NCBI RefSeq assembly: GCF_010671725.1
Contig: NZ_JAAHBU010000128.1
Coordinates: forward strand, 1-49,849
Origin: Pseudomonas brassicae
Lineage (GTDB): Bacteria; Pseudomonadota; Gammaproteobacteria; Pseudomonadales; Pseudomonadaceae
Reading direction: 5' to 3'
Length of the DNA stretch: 49,849 nt
Positions 1 through 8,673 of the stretch are shown here, in pieces (positions within the stretch are counted from its first letter, which is position 1; each line of letters begins with the position of its first letter). Under the pieces are notes generated by a model. The model ran no database searches, had not been told where the DNA came from, and was given only the letters and a program-made list of their open reading frames with translations. A program made the translations under genes and the position numbers.

Positions 1-943
1 TTGGCGACCGGCTTGGCCGCGCGGCAGCCGCAGGCGCAGCGCTGGCATCGCTGCCAACCTCCGGCGCGAACTTGCCCTTGCCGTGCAACTCGTCGAGCAG
101 CGCTTCGAACTCGTGTTCAGAGATGTGATCACCGCTTGCAGCGGCTGCGACAGGTGCAGCCGCCGCTGGCAGCGCGTCGGCCGCGAAGGTGCCCTTGCCA
201 TGCAACTGGTCCAGCAAGGCTTCGAATTCGTCGTCGGTGATGTCGCCACTGGCAGGCGCCGCGCCGCTTGCAGCCACCGCAGCCGGGGCAGATGCCACGG
301 CGCCAACGCTGTCCGGGGCGAACTGGCCCTTACCGTGCAACTGGTCCAGCAGCGACTCGAACTCGGCGTCGGTGATTTCGTCGCTGCTGGCCGCTTCTGC
401 GGCCACCGGCGCGGGGGCTTCGGCTTCAGCCTTGGCCGCGTTGAGCGAATCGAGCAGTTGCTCGAACTCGCTGTCGGTGATGTCACCCGAATCGGCTTCG
501 GCCACCGGCTCAGGCTCTGCCGCCACCGCGACAGGTGCCACTTCATCGGCGCCGGCAGGCTCTGCCAGGCGCGCCAGGGCTGCCAGCAGTTCCGGAGTGG
601 CAGCCGTGATGTCGGTACGTTCACGCACCTGGCCGAACATGCTGTTGACGGTGTCCAACGCTTCGAGGACCACATCCATCAGCTCGGCATCTACACGCCG
701 CTCGCCTTTGCGCAGGATATCGAAGACGTTCTCGGCGATGTGGCAGCACTCCACCAGCTCATTGAGCTGGAGGAAGCCGGCGCCCCCTTTTACAGTGTGA
801 AAACCGCGAAAAATTGCATTGAGCAGGTCGGCATCATCCGGACGGCTTTCCAGCTCGACCAGTTGCTCGGACAGTTGCTCAAGAATTTCGCCGGCTTCTA
901 CCAGGAAATCCTGAAGGATTTCTTCATCGGCGCCGAAGCTCAT
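1..943 (-). CDS. cheA: Chemotaxis histidine kinase CheA, N-terminal part (cut by window edge)
   Basis: CheA is the cytoplasmic kinase that phosphorylates CheY and CheB in response to chemoreceptors. Only the first 314 codons are present; the frame runs open off the left edge, so the dimerisation, kinase and CheW-binding domains are outside. Residues 1 to about 105 are an Hpt (P1) domain with phospho-acceptor His49 in FHTVKGGAGF. A long Ala/Pro-rich linker follows. It carries four imperfect repeats at about residues 155, 190, 235 and 274 of the form ITDxEFExLLDxLHGKGxFA; the first lacks the HGKG tail. The start ATG at 943 is 12 bp downstream of the cheZ stop, so cheZ and cheA are probably co-transcribed. 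The linker repeats resemble the CheY-binding tails of FliM and CheZ; that is inference. Confidence 0.96.
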   Translation of the reverse strand, partial: MSFGADEEILQDFLVEAGEILEQLSEQLVELESRPDDADLLNAIFRGFHTVKGGAGFLQLNELVECCHIAENVFDILRKGERRVDAELMDVVLEALDTVNSMFGQVRERTDITAATPELLAALARLAEPAGADEVAPVAVAAEPEPVAEADSGDITDSEFEQLLDSLNAAKAEAEAPAPVAAEAASSDEITDAEFESLLDQLHGKGQFAPDSVGAVASAPAAVAASGAAPASGDITDDEFEALLDQLHGKGTFAADALPAAAAPVAAAASGDHISEHEFEALLDELHGKGKFAPEVGSDASAAPAAAARPSRSP

Positions 944-955
944 TAAACGTGCTCC

Positions 956-1744
956 CTAAAAACCCAGGCTGGACAACAGATCGTCGACATCGTCCTGACC
1001 GGACACAACGTCTTCACGTTTATCGGCATGAATCTGTGGACCTTCACCCCGAGTCGGATGTTTTTCTTGATCTTTTTCAGCTCGCATCTGGTCATGGTCA
1101 TGTTCGATACCGGCAAACCGGTCGACCTGACTCGCCATCAGCACGAGCTTGAGAAGATTGCTTTCTACTTCGGTGACCAGTGCCGTGACGCGCTTGATCA
1201 CCTGGCCGGTCAGGTCTTGGTAGTCCTGAGCCAGAAGAATATCGTTGAGGTGCCCGGCGACCTTGCGGTTGCCTTCGGCGCTGTGCGTCAGAAAACTGTC
1301 GACGCGCTTGGCCAGCTCGCGAAACTCCGGTGCCGCCACTTCACGTCGCATGAAACGCTGCCAGTCACTGCTCAGGCTGGCGGCTTCGGCGCTCAGCTCG
1401 TTAAGTACCGGCGTGCTTTCCTCGACCAGGTCCATGGTGCGGTTGGCAGCGCCCTCGGTGAGCCTGACCACGTATGACAGGCGCTCGGTGGCGTCGGTAA
1501 TCTGCGAGACTTCCTCGGCCTGCGGCATGTGCGGGTCGATCTGGAAGCTGACGATCGCACTGTGCAGCTCGCGGGTCAGCTTGCCCACTTCCTGATACAG
1601 GCCAAGATCACGGGTCTGGTTCAGCTGATGGATCAGTTGCACCGCGTCGCCGAACCGGCCTTTTTCAAGGCTGCTGACCAGCTCCTGGGCATGTTTCTTC
1701 AGTGTCGACTCGAAGTCGTCCAAAGATGATTTTTTTTGCTCCAT
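956..1744 (-). CDS. cheZ: CheY-P phosphatase CheZ
   Basis: CheZ dephosphorylates CheY-P and so resets flagellar motor switching. The 262-residue protein is mostly helical. It has the conserved active-site segment AQDYQDLTGQVIKRV (residues 172-186), whose Gln/Asp residues assist hydrolysis in the family. It ends in the classic CheY-binding tail GQDDVDDLLSSLGF (residues 249-262), nearly identical in pattern to the E. coli CheZ C-terminus. It sits 19 bp downstream of cheY and 12 bp upstream of cheA, as usual in gammaproteobacterial polar-flagella clusters. The length fits Pseudomonas CheZ and nothing appears missing. Confidence 0.97.
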   Translation of the reverse strand: MEQKKSSLDDFESTLKKHAQELVSSLEKGRFGDAVQLIHQLNQTRDLGLYQEVGKLTRELHSAIVSFQIDPHMPQAEEVSQITDATERLSYVVRLTEGAANRTMDLVEESTPVLNELSAEAASLSSDWQRFMRREVAAPEFRELAKRVDSFLTHSAEGNRKVAGHLNDILLAQDYQDLTGQVIKRVTALVTEVESNLLKLVLMASQVDRFAGIEHDHDQMRAEKDQEKHPTRGEGPQIHADKREDVVSGQDDVDDLLSSLGF

Positions 1745-1763
1745 AGCGCCCCCGTGGCGTACC

Positions 1764-2137
1764 TCAGCTATTGACGCGCTCGAAGATCTTTTCGATCTTT
1801 TCTTTCAGCACCTGGGCGGTGAACGGCTTGACCACATAGCCGTTGACGCCGGCCTGGGCCGCTTCGATGATCTGTTCGCGTTTGGCTTCGGCAGTCACCA
1901 TCAGCACCGGCAGGTGCTTGAGGCGTTCATCGGCGCGCACTTTGCGCAGCAAATCGATACCGGACATGCCGGGCATGTTCCAGTCGGTCACCAGGAAATC
2001 GAAGTGGCCACTTTCGAGCATCGGCACGCCGTGGTGCCATCGTCGGCTTCCGATGTATTGGTGAAGCCCAGATCACGCAGCAAGTTCTTGATGATCCGCC
2101 GCATCGTCGAAAAATCGTCGACGATGAGGATTTTCAT
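1764..2137 (-). pseudogene. cheY: Chemotaxis response regulator CheY, frameshifted in this sequence
   Basis: CheY-P binds FliM to change motor rotation. The first 37 codons from ATG 2137 read [20 protein letters not shown] and on to TTA, including the acidic-pocket Asp pair. A one-base loss at about 2025-2027 then shifts the frame: GCG-CTG-CCG is expected and GCG-TG-CCG is seen. The remaining frame, which can open at GTG 2027, gives [19 protein letters not shown] and continues through the VKPF lysine region to the stop. Restoring one base gives exactly 124 residues, the usual CheY length, with phospho-acceptor Asp in VTDWNMPG. As read, translation stops soon after the shift. A sequencing error is the simpler explanation, because both halves are perfectly conserved. 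Confidence 0.93.
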
Positions 2138-2172
2138 GTCTTTGTTCAATTAGACCTCCAAGCAGTCTTTAA

Positions 2173-2192
2173 CGCGTTCAGCGCTGAACGCG
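2173..2192. promoter_or_regulatory. 20-bp perfect palindrome between fliA and cheY
   Basis: The sequence CGCGTTCAGCGCTGAACGCG is fully self-complementary. It lies in the 105-bp gap between the fliA stop and the cheY start. In the direction of transcription it is followed by TTAAAG, a poor T-tract. It could fold as an 8-bp stem with a GCGC loop and act as an attenuator or weak terminator, or it could be a dimeric protein-binding site. I see no sigma-28 consensus in this gap. Confidence 0.5.
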
Positions 2193-2242
2193 CATTCAAT
2201 CAATTCGGGCACTACATTTTCACGACTGCATCGAACGGCTGC

Positions 2243-2983
2243 TCAACGCGCCCGCCATTCCACCAGGCGACCACGCAAACGTGCCGCGCATTGGCTGTGC
2301 AACTGGCTGACACGCGACTCGCTGACCCCCAGCACCTCGCCGATTTCCTTGAGGTTCAGCTCTTCGTCGTAGTACAGCGCCAACACCAGACGCTCGCGCT
2401 CGGGCAGGTTGGCGATTGCATCCGCCAGGGCTGCCTGAAAACGCTCGTCTTCCAGATCGCGCGAAGGCTCGAGCTGGGCACTGGCACCGTCCTCGTGCAG
2501 CCCTTCATGTTCGCCGTCCTGCAAAAGGTCGTCGAAACTGAACAGGCGGCTGCCCAAGGTATCGTTCAAAATCCCGTAATAATCATCGAGACTCAATTGA
2601 AGTTCGGCAGCAACCTCGTGATCTTTAGCGTCACGACCGGTTTTTGCTTCAATTGCACGAATCGCGTCACTGACCATGCGGGTATTGCGGTGGACCGAAC
2701 GCGGTGCCCAGTCACCCTTGCGCACCTCGTCAAGCATCGCGCCGCGGATGCGAATGCCAGCGTAGGTCTCGAAACTGGCACCCTTGCTCGCGTCGTACTT
2801 GTTGGACACTTCGAGCAGGCCAATCATGCCGGCCTGAATCAGGTCTTCCACCTGCACACTGGCCGGCAGACGTGCCAACAGGTGGTAGGCGATGCGCTTG
2901 ACCAACGGCGCGTAACGCTCGATCAGTTCATATTGCGCGTCACGCGAAGCCTTGCTGTACATCCGATACCCGCTCGCACTCAT
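2243..2983 (-). CDS. fliA: Flagellar sigma factor FliA (sigma-28)
   Basis: FliA directs RNA polymerase to late flagellar and chemotaxis promoters, including the fliC promoter in this window. The 246-residue protein has sigma region 2 (FETYAGIRIRGAMLDEVRKGDW), region 3, and a C-terminal region 4 helix-turn-helix (LKEIGEVLGVSESRVSQL). It ends with a basic tail. Its ATG overlaps the fleN stop by four bases (ATGA, 2980-2983), which indicates translational coupling in the order flhF-fleN-fliA. The length matches Pseudomonas FliA. Confidence 0.98.
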   Translation of the reverse strand: MSASGYRMYSKASRDAQYELIERYAPLVKRIAYHLLARLPASVQVEDLIQAGMIGLLEVSNKYDASKGASFETYAGIRIRGAMLDEVRKGDWAPRSVHRNTRMVSDAIRAIEAKTGRDAKDHEVAAELQLSLDDYYGILNDTLGSRLFSFDDLLQDGEHEGLHEDGASAQLEPSRDLEDERFQAALADAIANLPERERLVLALYYDEELNLKEIGEVLGVSESRVSQLHSQCAARLRGRLVEWRAR

Positions 2984-3813
2984 AGCACTGGTCCCGCACT
3001 GGTCGGTTGCACCAACCGCTCGACGAAGAACTCCAGGTGCCCGCGTGGGTTGGCAGGCAGCGGCCAGCTATCGACCTTCTGAGCAATGGCCTTGAACGCC
3101 AGCGCGCACTTGGAACGCGGAAAGGCTTCGTAGACAGCTCGCTGCTTCTGCACGGCCTTGCGGACACATTCGTCGTAGGGCACAGCACCGACGTATTGTA
3201 GGGCGACATCAAGGAAGCGATCCGTGACCTTGGTCAACTTCGCGAACAGATTGCGGCCTTCCTGGGGGCTTTGTGCCATGTTCGCCAGCACACGGAAGCG
3301 GTTCATGCCGTAGTCACGGTTGAGCAACTTGATCAGCGCATAGGCATCGGTGATCGAGGTAGGCTCGTCGCACACCACCAGCAACACTTCCTGGGCCGCG
3401 CGAACGAAGCTGACGACCGAGTCACCGATACCCGCAGCCGTGTCGATCACCAGCACATCGAGGTTGTCGCCGATCTCGCTGAACGCCTGGATCAACCCGG
3501 CATGCTGCGCGGGGGCCAGGTGCACCATGCTCTGCGTGCCAGACGCGGCAGGCACGATACGTACCCCGCCCGGCCCGGGCAGCAGCACGTCGCGCAACTC
3601 GCAACGCCCCTCGATGACATCGGCCAGGGTGCGTTTGGGGGTCAGGCCGAGCAGAACGTCGACATTGGCCAGGCCCAGATCGGCGTCCAGCAGCATGACT
3701 CGACGGCCAAGCTCAGCCAGCGCCAATGACAAGTTCACTGACACGTTGGTCTTGCCGACGCCACCTTTGCCGCCGGTCACGGCGATCACCTGTACGGGAT
3801 GCATGCTGCCCAT
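2980..3813 (-). CDS. fleN: Flagellar number regulator FleN (FlhG), MinD-type ATPase
   Basis: FleN is a ParA/MinD-family ATPase that keeps a single polar flagellum by antagonising FleQ and working with FlhF. The 277-residue protein has a deviant Walker A motif, GGKGGVGKT (residues 14-22, Lys21). It also has a DADLGLANVDVLLG segment and a VIDTAAGIGD Walker B-like region. It lies 119 bp downstream of flhF and overlaps fliA by 4 bp. The gap between flhF and fleN shows no clear promoter. Confidence 0.97.
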   Translation of the reverse strand: MGSMHPVQVIAVTGGKGGVGKTNVSVNLSLALAELGRRVMLLDADLGLANVDVLLGLTPKRTLADVIEGRCELRDVLLPGPGGVRIVPAASGTQSMVHLAPAQHAGLIQAFSEIGDNLDVLVIDTAAGIGDSVVSFVRAAQEVLLVVCDEPTSITDAYALIKLLNRDYGMNRFRVLANMAQSPQEGRNLFAKLTKVTDRFLDVALQYVGAVPYDECVRKAVQKQRAVYEAFPRSKCALAFKAIAQKVDSWPLPANPRGHLEFFVERLVQPTSAGPVL

Positions 3814-3932
3814 GTTTGTTCTTTACCTTGTCTTACTTAGACCGAGGCCACATGACTGGCTGCGCTTTCAACACCTGAAAAATGCCTGGCAGACCATTGA
3901 TGTAGGTACTTTGCAACGGATACATATTTACC

Positions 3933-5243
3933 TCAGCCGACACGCTTGCCGTCACTGTGGTACAGATCGGCGAACATGTCGGCCATGGCCTCTTCGCTCG
4001 GATCGTCCTGCATTTGCACACTCACTGCGCGACTCACCAGTTGGTGTCGGCGCGGCAGGTGCAGATCGTCAGGAATGCGTGGCCCATCGGTGAGATACGC
4101 CACCGGCAATTCGTGACTGATGGCCAGGCTCAGTACTTCACCAAGGCTGGCGGTTTCATCGAGTTTGGTCAGGATGCAACCGGCCAGGCCGCAGCGCTTG
4201 TAGCTGTGGTAGGCAGCGGTGAGCACCTGCTTCTGGCTGGTCGTGGCCAGCACCAGGTAATTCTTGGCCTGGATACCGCGCCCGGCCAGGGTTTCGAGCT
4301 GCATGCGCAACGCCGGGTCGCTGGCCTGCAGGCCGGCGGTATCGATCAGCACCACGCGCTTGCGCAACAACGGGTCGAGCGCCTGGGCCAGCGACTGCCC
4401 AGGGTCGACATGGGTCACCGACACATTGAGGATGCGCCCCAGGGTCTTGAGTTGCTCCTGGGCACCGATGCGGAAACTGTCCATGCTCACCAGCGCGATG
4501 TTCTGCGCGCCGTACTTGAGCACATAACGCGCCGCAAGCTTGGCCAGGGTGGTGGTCTTGCCCATGCCGGCCGGGCCGACCATGGCGATCACGCCGCCTT
4601 CTTCGATCGGCTCGATCTCCGGCACCTGGATCATCCGCGCCAGGTGTGCCAGCAACATGCGCCAGGCCTGACGGGGCTCTTCGATGTCGGCGGTGAGGTC
4701 GAGCACTTCGCGCGCCAGCGGGCCTGCCACGCCGATGCGCTGCAGACGCCGCCAGAGATTGGCCTGATGCGGCTTGCTGCCTTGCAGCTGAGTCCAGGCC
4801 AGCGAACCGAGCTGTACTTCGAGCAGCTCGCGCAGGCCCGACAGTTCAGAGCGCATGGAGTCGAACAGACGCTGGTCGACCGGCGCCGGGGCGGCGGCCT
4901 GAGGGCGCAACGGCACCTCGAGTGGCGGCTCGACCAACGGCTCGGAAGCGGTCAATGGCAGCCCGGCGAACAACTGACGGTTGCCCTCCTCGCCTTCGAC
5001 GCGGCTGCTCAGCTCGGCCTGCGCGGTGACGATACGCGACTGGGTCTTGCGCAGCTCGTCTTCCAGCTCGACGTTGGGCACCCGTGGCGCCAGCGCGGAC
5101 AGCTTGTAGTCCAGCGCAGCCGTCAGCTCGACACCGCCAGCAATCCGTCGGTTGCCGATGATGGCGGCTTCGGCCCCCAGCTCATCACGAACCAGCTTCA
5201 TGGCCTGACGCATATCGGCTGCGAAAAAACGCTTAACTTGCAT
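3933..5243 (-). CDS. flhF: Flagellar placement GTPase FlhF (SRP family)
   Basis: FlhF is an SRP-type GTPase that recruits the first basal-body parts to the cell pole. The 436-residue protein has a basic N-terminal B region (MQVKRFFAADMRQAMKLVRD), a variable Pro/Ala-rich middle, and an N domain. Its G domain carries the P-loop GPAGMGKTT (residues 223-231), DTAGL and TKLDET. It begins 11 bp after the flhA stop and is followed by fleN, the usual order. The length is typical for Pseudomonas. Confidence 0.97.
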   Translation of the reverse strand: MQVKRFFAADMRQAMKLVRDELGAEAAIIGNRRIAGGVELTAALDYKLSALAPRVPNVELEDELRKTQSRIVTAQAELSSRVEGEEGNRQLFAGLPLTASEPLVEPPLEVPLRPQAAAPAPVDQRLFDSMRSELSGLRELLEVQLGSLAWTQLQGSKPHQANLWRRLQRIGVAGPLAREVLDLTADIEEPRQAWRMLLAHLARMIQVPEIEPIEEGGVIAMVGPAGMGKTTTLAKLAARYVLKYGAQNIALVSMDSFRIGAQEQLKTLGRILNVSVTHVDPGQSLAQALDPLLRKRVVLIDTAGLQASDPALRMQLETLAGRGIQAKNYLVLATTSQKQVLTAAYHSYKRCGLAGCILTKLDETASLGEVLSLAISHELPVAYLTDGPRIPDDLHLPRRHQLVSRAVSVQMQDDPSEEAMADMFADLYHSDGKRVG

Positions 5244-5254
5244 ATCCCACTACC

Positions 5255-7384
5255 TCAGCCGTTGGGGCCTACTGTGGCAACGATGGTAACTTGCTTGTTG
5301 TCAGGTATTTCCTGATACGCCAAAACATGCAAATTCGGTACAGCCAGGCGACCAAAACGCGACAGCATCTGCCGAACCGGTCCTGCAACCAGCAGGATTG
5401 CAGGTTGCCCTTGCATCTCCTGACGCTGGGCAGCCTCGATCAACGAACGCTGAAGCTTTTCAGCCATGCTCGGCTCAAGAAGAACACCATCTTCCTGACC
5501 CTGCCCGGCCCTTTGCAAACTATTGAGCAAAATCTGTTCCAACCTTGGCTCAAGGGTGATCACAGGCAGCTCGGACTCAGTTCCTACAATGCTTTGCACG
5601 ATTGCGCGGCATAATCCGACACGCACGGACGCCACCAACGCGGCGGTATCTTGACTCTTGGCGGCATTGTTGGCGATGGCTTCGGCAATGGTGCGAATGT
5701 CGCGCACGGGCACCTGCTCGGCGAGCAGCGCCTGCAGTACCTTGAGCAGCCCCGACAGCGGCAGCACGCCTGGCACCAGCTCTTCGGCAAGCTTGGGCGA
5801 GCCCTTGGCCAGCACCTGCAGCAGCTGCTGGACCTCTTCGTGGCCGATCAATTCGTGGCAGTGCTTGTAGAGAATCTGGTTGAGGTGGGTCGCAACCACC
5901 GTGCTGGCGTCTACCACGGTGTAGCCGAGCGATTGCGCCTGGCTGCGCTGGGCAACATCGATCCACACCGCCTCCAGGCCGAAGGCCGGGTCTTTGGCGG
6001 CAATGCCGTTGAGGTTGCCGAACACCTGGCCCGGGTTGATTGCAAGCTCCCGATCAGGATAGATCTCGGCTTCAGCCAGGATCACGCCCATCAGGGTCAG
6101 GCGGTACGCACTGGGCGCCAGGTCCAGGTTGTCGCGAATGTGCACGGTGGGCATCAGAAAGCCCAGGTCCTGGGAGAGCTTCTTGCGCACCCCCTTGATC
6201 CGCGCCAGCAACTGCCCACCCTGGTTGCGATCGACCAGCGGGATCAGCCGATAGCCCACTTCGAGGCCGATCATGTCGATCGGGGTGACGTCGTCCCAGC
6301 CCAGCTCCTTGGTTTCCTGGGCACGCTGCGGCGACGGCAGCAGGTCCTGCTGGCGCTGCACTTCCTGCTGCGCCTTGACCTTGACCTGATGCTGCTTGCG
6401 CCACACCAGATAGGCGCCACCTGCGGCCAGCAGGCCCAGGCTGAGAAACGCCACGTGCGGCATGCCGGGCACCAGGCCCATCACGATCATGATGCCGCCA
6501 GACACCGCCAGCGCCTTGGGCGAATCGAACATCTGCCGGTTGATCTGCTTGCCCATCTCCTCGGAGCCCGAGGCACGCGTCACCATGATCGCGGCCGCCG
6601 TGGACAGCAGCAGTGATGGCAATTGCGCCACCAAACCGTCACCGATGGTCAGCAGCGCGTAGACCCGGCCGGCATCACCAAAGGTCATGCCGTGCTGGAA
6701 GATACCTACGGCCATGCCGCCGATCAGGTTGATGAACAGGATCAGCAGGCCGGCAATGGCGTCACCGCGCACGAACTTGCTGGCACCGTCCATGGAGCCG
6801 TAGAACTCGGCTTCCTGGGCCACTTCGCTACGGCGCGCCTTGGCCTGGGCCTGGTCGATCAGGCCGGCATTGAGGTCGGCGTCGATGGCCATCTGCTTGC
6901 CGGGCATGGCGTCGAGGGTGAAGCGGGCACTCACTTCGGAGATACGCCCGGCACCCTTGGTGACCACCACGAAGTTGATGATCATGAGGATCGCGAAGAC
7001 CACGATACCCACCACGTAGTTGCCGCCGATCACCACCTCGCCAAAGGCCTGGATCACCTTGCCCGCAGCCTCGTGGCCATCATGACCGTGGAGCATCACC
7101 ACACGTGTGGAGGCCACGTTCAACGCCAGGCGCAGCAGCGTGGCCACCAGCAGGATGGTCGGGAACACAGCGAAGTCCAGCGGCCGCAAGGCGTACACGC
7201 ACACCAGCAGGACCACGATCGACAGGGCGATGTTGAAAGTGAAGAACACGTCGAGCAGGAACGGCGGGATCGGCAACATCATCATTGCCAACATAATCAG
7301 CAGCAGCAGCGGCACCCCCAGGTTGCCCCGGCCGAGCCCGGACAGGTTGCTACGGGCGCTGTTGATTAACTGAGAGCGATCCAC
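5255..7384 (-). CDS. flhA: Flagellar type III export gate protein FlhA
   Basis: FlhA forms the nonameric export gate in the inner membrane; its cytoplasmic ring docks chaperone-substrate complexes. The 709-residue protein has about eight N-terminal membrane segments and the conserved FHIPEP-family region (ARFTLDAMPGKQMAIDADLNAGLI). The C-terminal part from about residue 360 is the soluble ring domain. The start codon is GTG at 7384, preceded by an AGGAAT ribosome-binding site. A sigma-54 site lies 56 bp upstream, so flhA-flhF-fleN-fliA probably form one operon. Confidence 0.98.
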   Translation of the reverse strand: MDRSQLINSARSNLSGLGRGNLGVPLLLLIMLAMMMLPIPPFLLDVFFTFNIALSIVVLLVCVYALRPLDFAVFPTILLVATLLRLALNVASTRVVMLHGHDGHEAAGKVIQAFGEVVIGGNYVVGIVVFAILMIINFVVVTKGAGRISEVSARFTLDAMPGKQMAIDADLNAGLIDQAQAKARRSEVAQEAEFYGSMDGASKFVRGDAIAGLLILFINLIGGMAVGIFQHGMTFGDAGRVYALLTIGDGLVAQLPSLLLSTAAAIMVTRASGSEEMGKQINRQMFDSPKALAVSGGIMIVMGLVPGMPHVAFLSLGLLAAGGAYLVWRKQHQVKVKAQQEVQRQQDLLPSPQRAQETKELGWDDVTPIDMIGLEVGYRLIPLVDRNQGGQLLARIKGVRKKLSQDLGFLMPTVHIRDNLDLAPSAYRLTLMGVILAEAEIYPDRELAINPGQVFGNLNGIAAKDPAFGLEAVWIDVAQRSQAQSLGYTVVDASTVVATHLNQILYKHCHELIGHEEVQQLLQVLAKGSPKLAEELVPGVLPLSGLLKVLQALLAEQVPVRDIRTIAEAIANNAAKSQDTAALVASVRVGLCRAIVQSIVGTESELPVITLEPRLEQILLNSLQRAGQGQEDGVLLEPSMAEKLQRSLIEAAQRQEMQGQPAILLVAGPVRQMLSRFGRLAVPNLHVLAYQEIPDNKQVTIVATVGPNG

Positions 7385-7439
7385 CGGTATTCCTCTTCAA
7401 GCAAACTTTTGACGCCATGCGGGCGCTTGGCGCTGCTAT

Positions 7440-7455
7440 TGCAAGAAGCTTTCCA
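7440..7455 (-). promoter_or_regulatory. Sigma-54 promoter of flhA operon
   Basis: On the minus strand the site reads TGGAAA-GCTTC-TTGCA, with the invariant GG and GC exactly 10 bases apart. It is 56 bp upstream of the flhA GTG start. Flagellar operons of this class are activated by FleQ with RpoN in Pseudomonas; assignment to FleQ here is by analogy. Confidence 0.7.
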
Positions 7456-7477
7456 ACTTTGGATACGCAGGGAAGTG

Positions 7478-7521
7478 TTCGCCGACAAGGCCGGCCACTG
7501 CAACGAGGGGCCAGCGGCGAA
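7478..7521. repeat. REP-like inverted element in flhA-flhB gap
   Basis: The 150-bp gap between flhB and flhA contains TTCGCCGACAAGGCCGGC (7478-7495) and a partly complementary GCCAGCGGCGAA (7510-7521); the outer arms TTCGCCG and CGGCGAA match exactly. The left half is almost the same as the core of the hairpin between fliL and fliK (13016-13041). It resembles Pseudomonas REP-type palindromes, but two copies are too few to prove a family. Confidence 0.35.
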
Positions 7522-7534
7522 GGCGGCCGGGCGA

Positions 7535-8671
7535 TCAGGAATCGCGACGCAGGTCCGGCGGGATCGGCAGGTCCTTGAGCGGCTCCGGCGCCTTGCCCTT
7601 GCCCGCGCGGTGCTGACGAATCTGGTAGACGTAGGCGAGTACCTGCGCGACCGCCAGGTACAGGCCGGCCGGGATCTCTTCTTCGAGCTCGGTAGAGTAG
7701 AAGATCGAACGCGCCAGCTCCGGCGATTCCAGCACCTGGATGTTGTGGGCATTGGCGATTTCGCGAATCTTCAAGGCCAGGAAGTCGGTCCCCTTGGCCA
7801 GCAACATCGGCGCATTGCCTTTTTCGGGGTCGTACTTGAGCGCCACCGCATAGTGGGTCGGGTTGGTGATGATCACGTCGGCATCCGGAATCGCCGCCAT
7901 CATGCGCCGCTGCGACATCTCGCGCTGCAATTGGCGGATGCGCTGCTTGACCTCCGGCTTGCCTTCGCTGTTCTTGTACTCGTCACGCACTTCCTGCTTG
8001 GTCATCAACAGTTTCTTGTGCGACTGGTACAACTGCAGCGGTACGTCCACCAGCGCGATCAGCAGCAACCCCGCCGCCATCCACAGCGCACTCCAGCCCA
8101 CCACCTGCACACTGTGAATGATCGCCTGCTCCAGCGGCTCGTTGGCAATCGCCAGCAAATCGTCACGATCAGACGACAACACCACCAGCGCCACGATCAA
8201 AATCACGAAGAACTTCGCCAAGGCCTTGAGCAGCTCGGTCAGCGCATGCAGGGAAAACATGCGCTTGATCCCGGCCATTGGGTTCATCCGACTGAACTTG
8301 GGTGCCAGGGTGCCACCAGCGAACAGCCAGCCGCCCAGTGAGATCGGCCCGATGAACGCCACGATCAACGCCACCAGCAACACCGGCTGCACCGCCATCA
8401 GCGCCATCTTGCCCGATGCCAGCAGAAACGCCCCCATCGAGCGCTCGTCGACCAGAACCTCGCGCGACAGGGTGAAGTTGATGCGCATGAGGTCCATCAG
8501 CACCTCGGCCAACCCACCCCCGAACACCAGCAGTGCGCCCGCCCCGGCCAAGGTCACGACCACCGTGTTGAGCTCTTTGGAACGTGCGATCTCACCCTTC
8601 TCGCGGGCGTCCTTTTTCTTTTTGTCCGTGGGGTCTTCTGTCTTGTCCTGACCGCTTTCGCTCTCTGCCAT
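7535..8671 (-). CDS. flhB: Flagellar type III export switch protein FlhB
   Basis: FlhB is a membrane component of the export gate; self-cleavage in its cytoplasmic tail, together with FliK, switches export from rod/hook to filament proteins. The 378-residue protein has a charged N-terminus, four membrane segments (about 35-60, 85-115, 145-168, 188-212) and a cytoplasmic domain. The autocleavage motif NPTH is at Asn270-Pro271. It lies 2 bp after fliR and ends 150 bp before flhA. The length is as expected. Confidence 0.98.
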   Translation of the reverse strand: MAESESGQDKTEDPTDKKKKDAREKGEIARSKELNTVVVTLAGAGALLVFGGGLAEVLMDLMRINFTLSREVLVDERSMGAFLLASGKMALMAVQPVLLVALIVAFIGPISLGGWLFAGGTLAPKFSRMNPMAGIKRMFSLHALTELLKALAKFFVILIVALVVLSSDRDDLLAIANEPLEQAIIHSVQVVGWSALWMAAGLLLIALVDVPLQLYQSHKKLLMTKQEVRDEYKNSEGKPEVKQRIRQLQREMSQRRMMAAIPDADVIITNPTHYAVALKYDPEKGNAPMLLAKGTDFLALKIREIANAHNIQVLESPELARSIFYSTELEEEIPAGLYLAVAQVLAYVYQIRQHRAGKGKAPEPLKDLPIPPDLRRDS

Positions 8672-8673
8672 GC

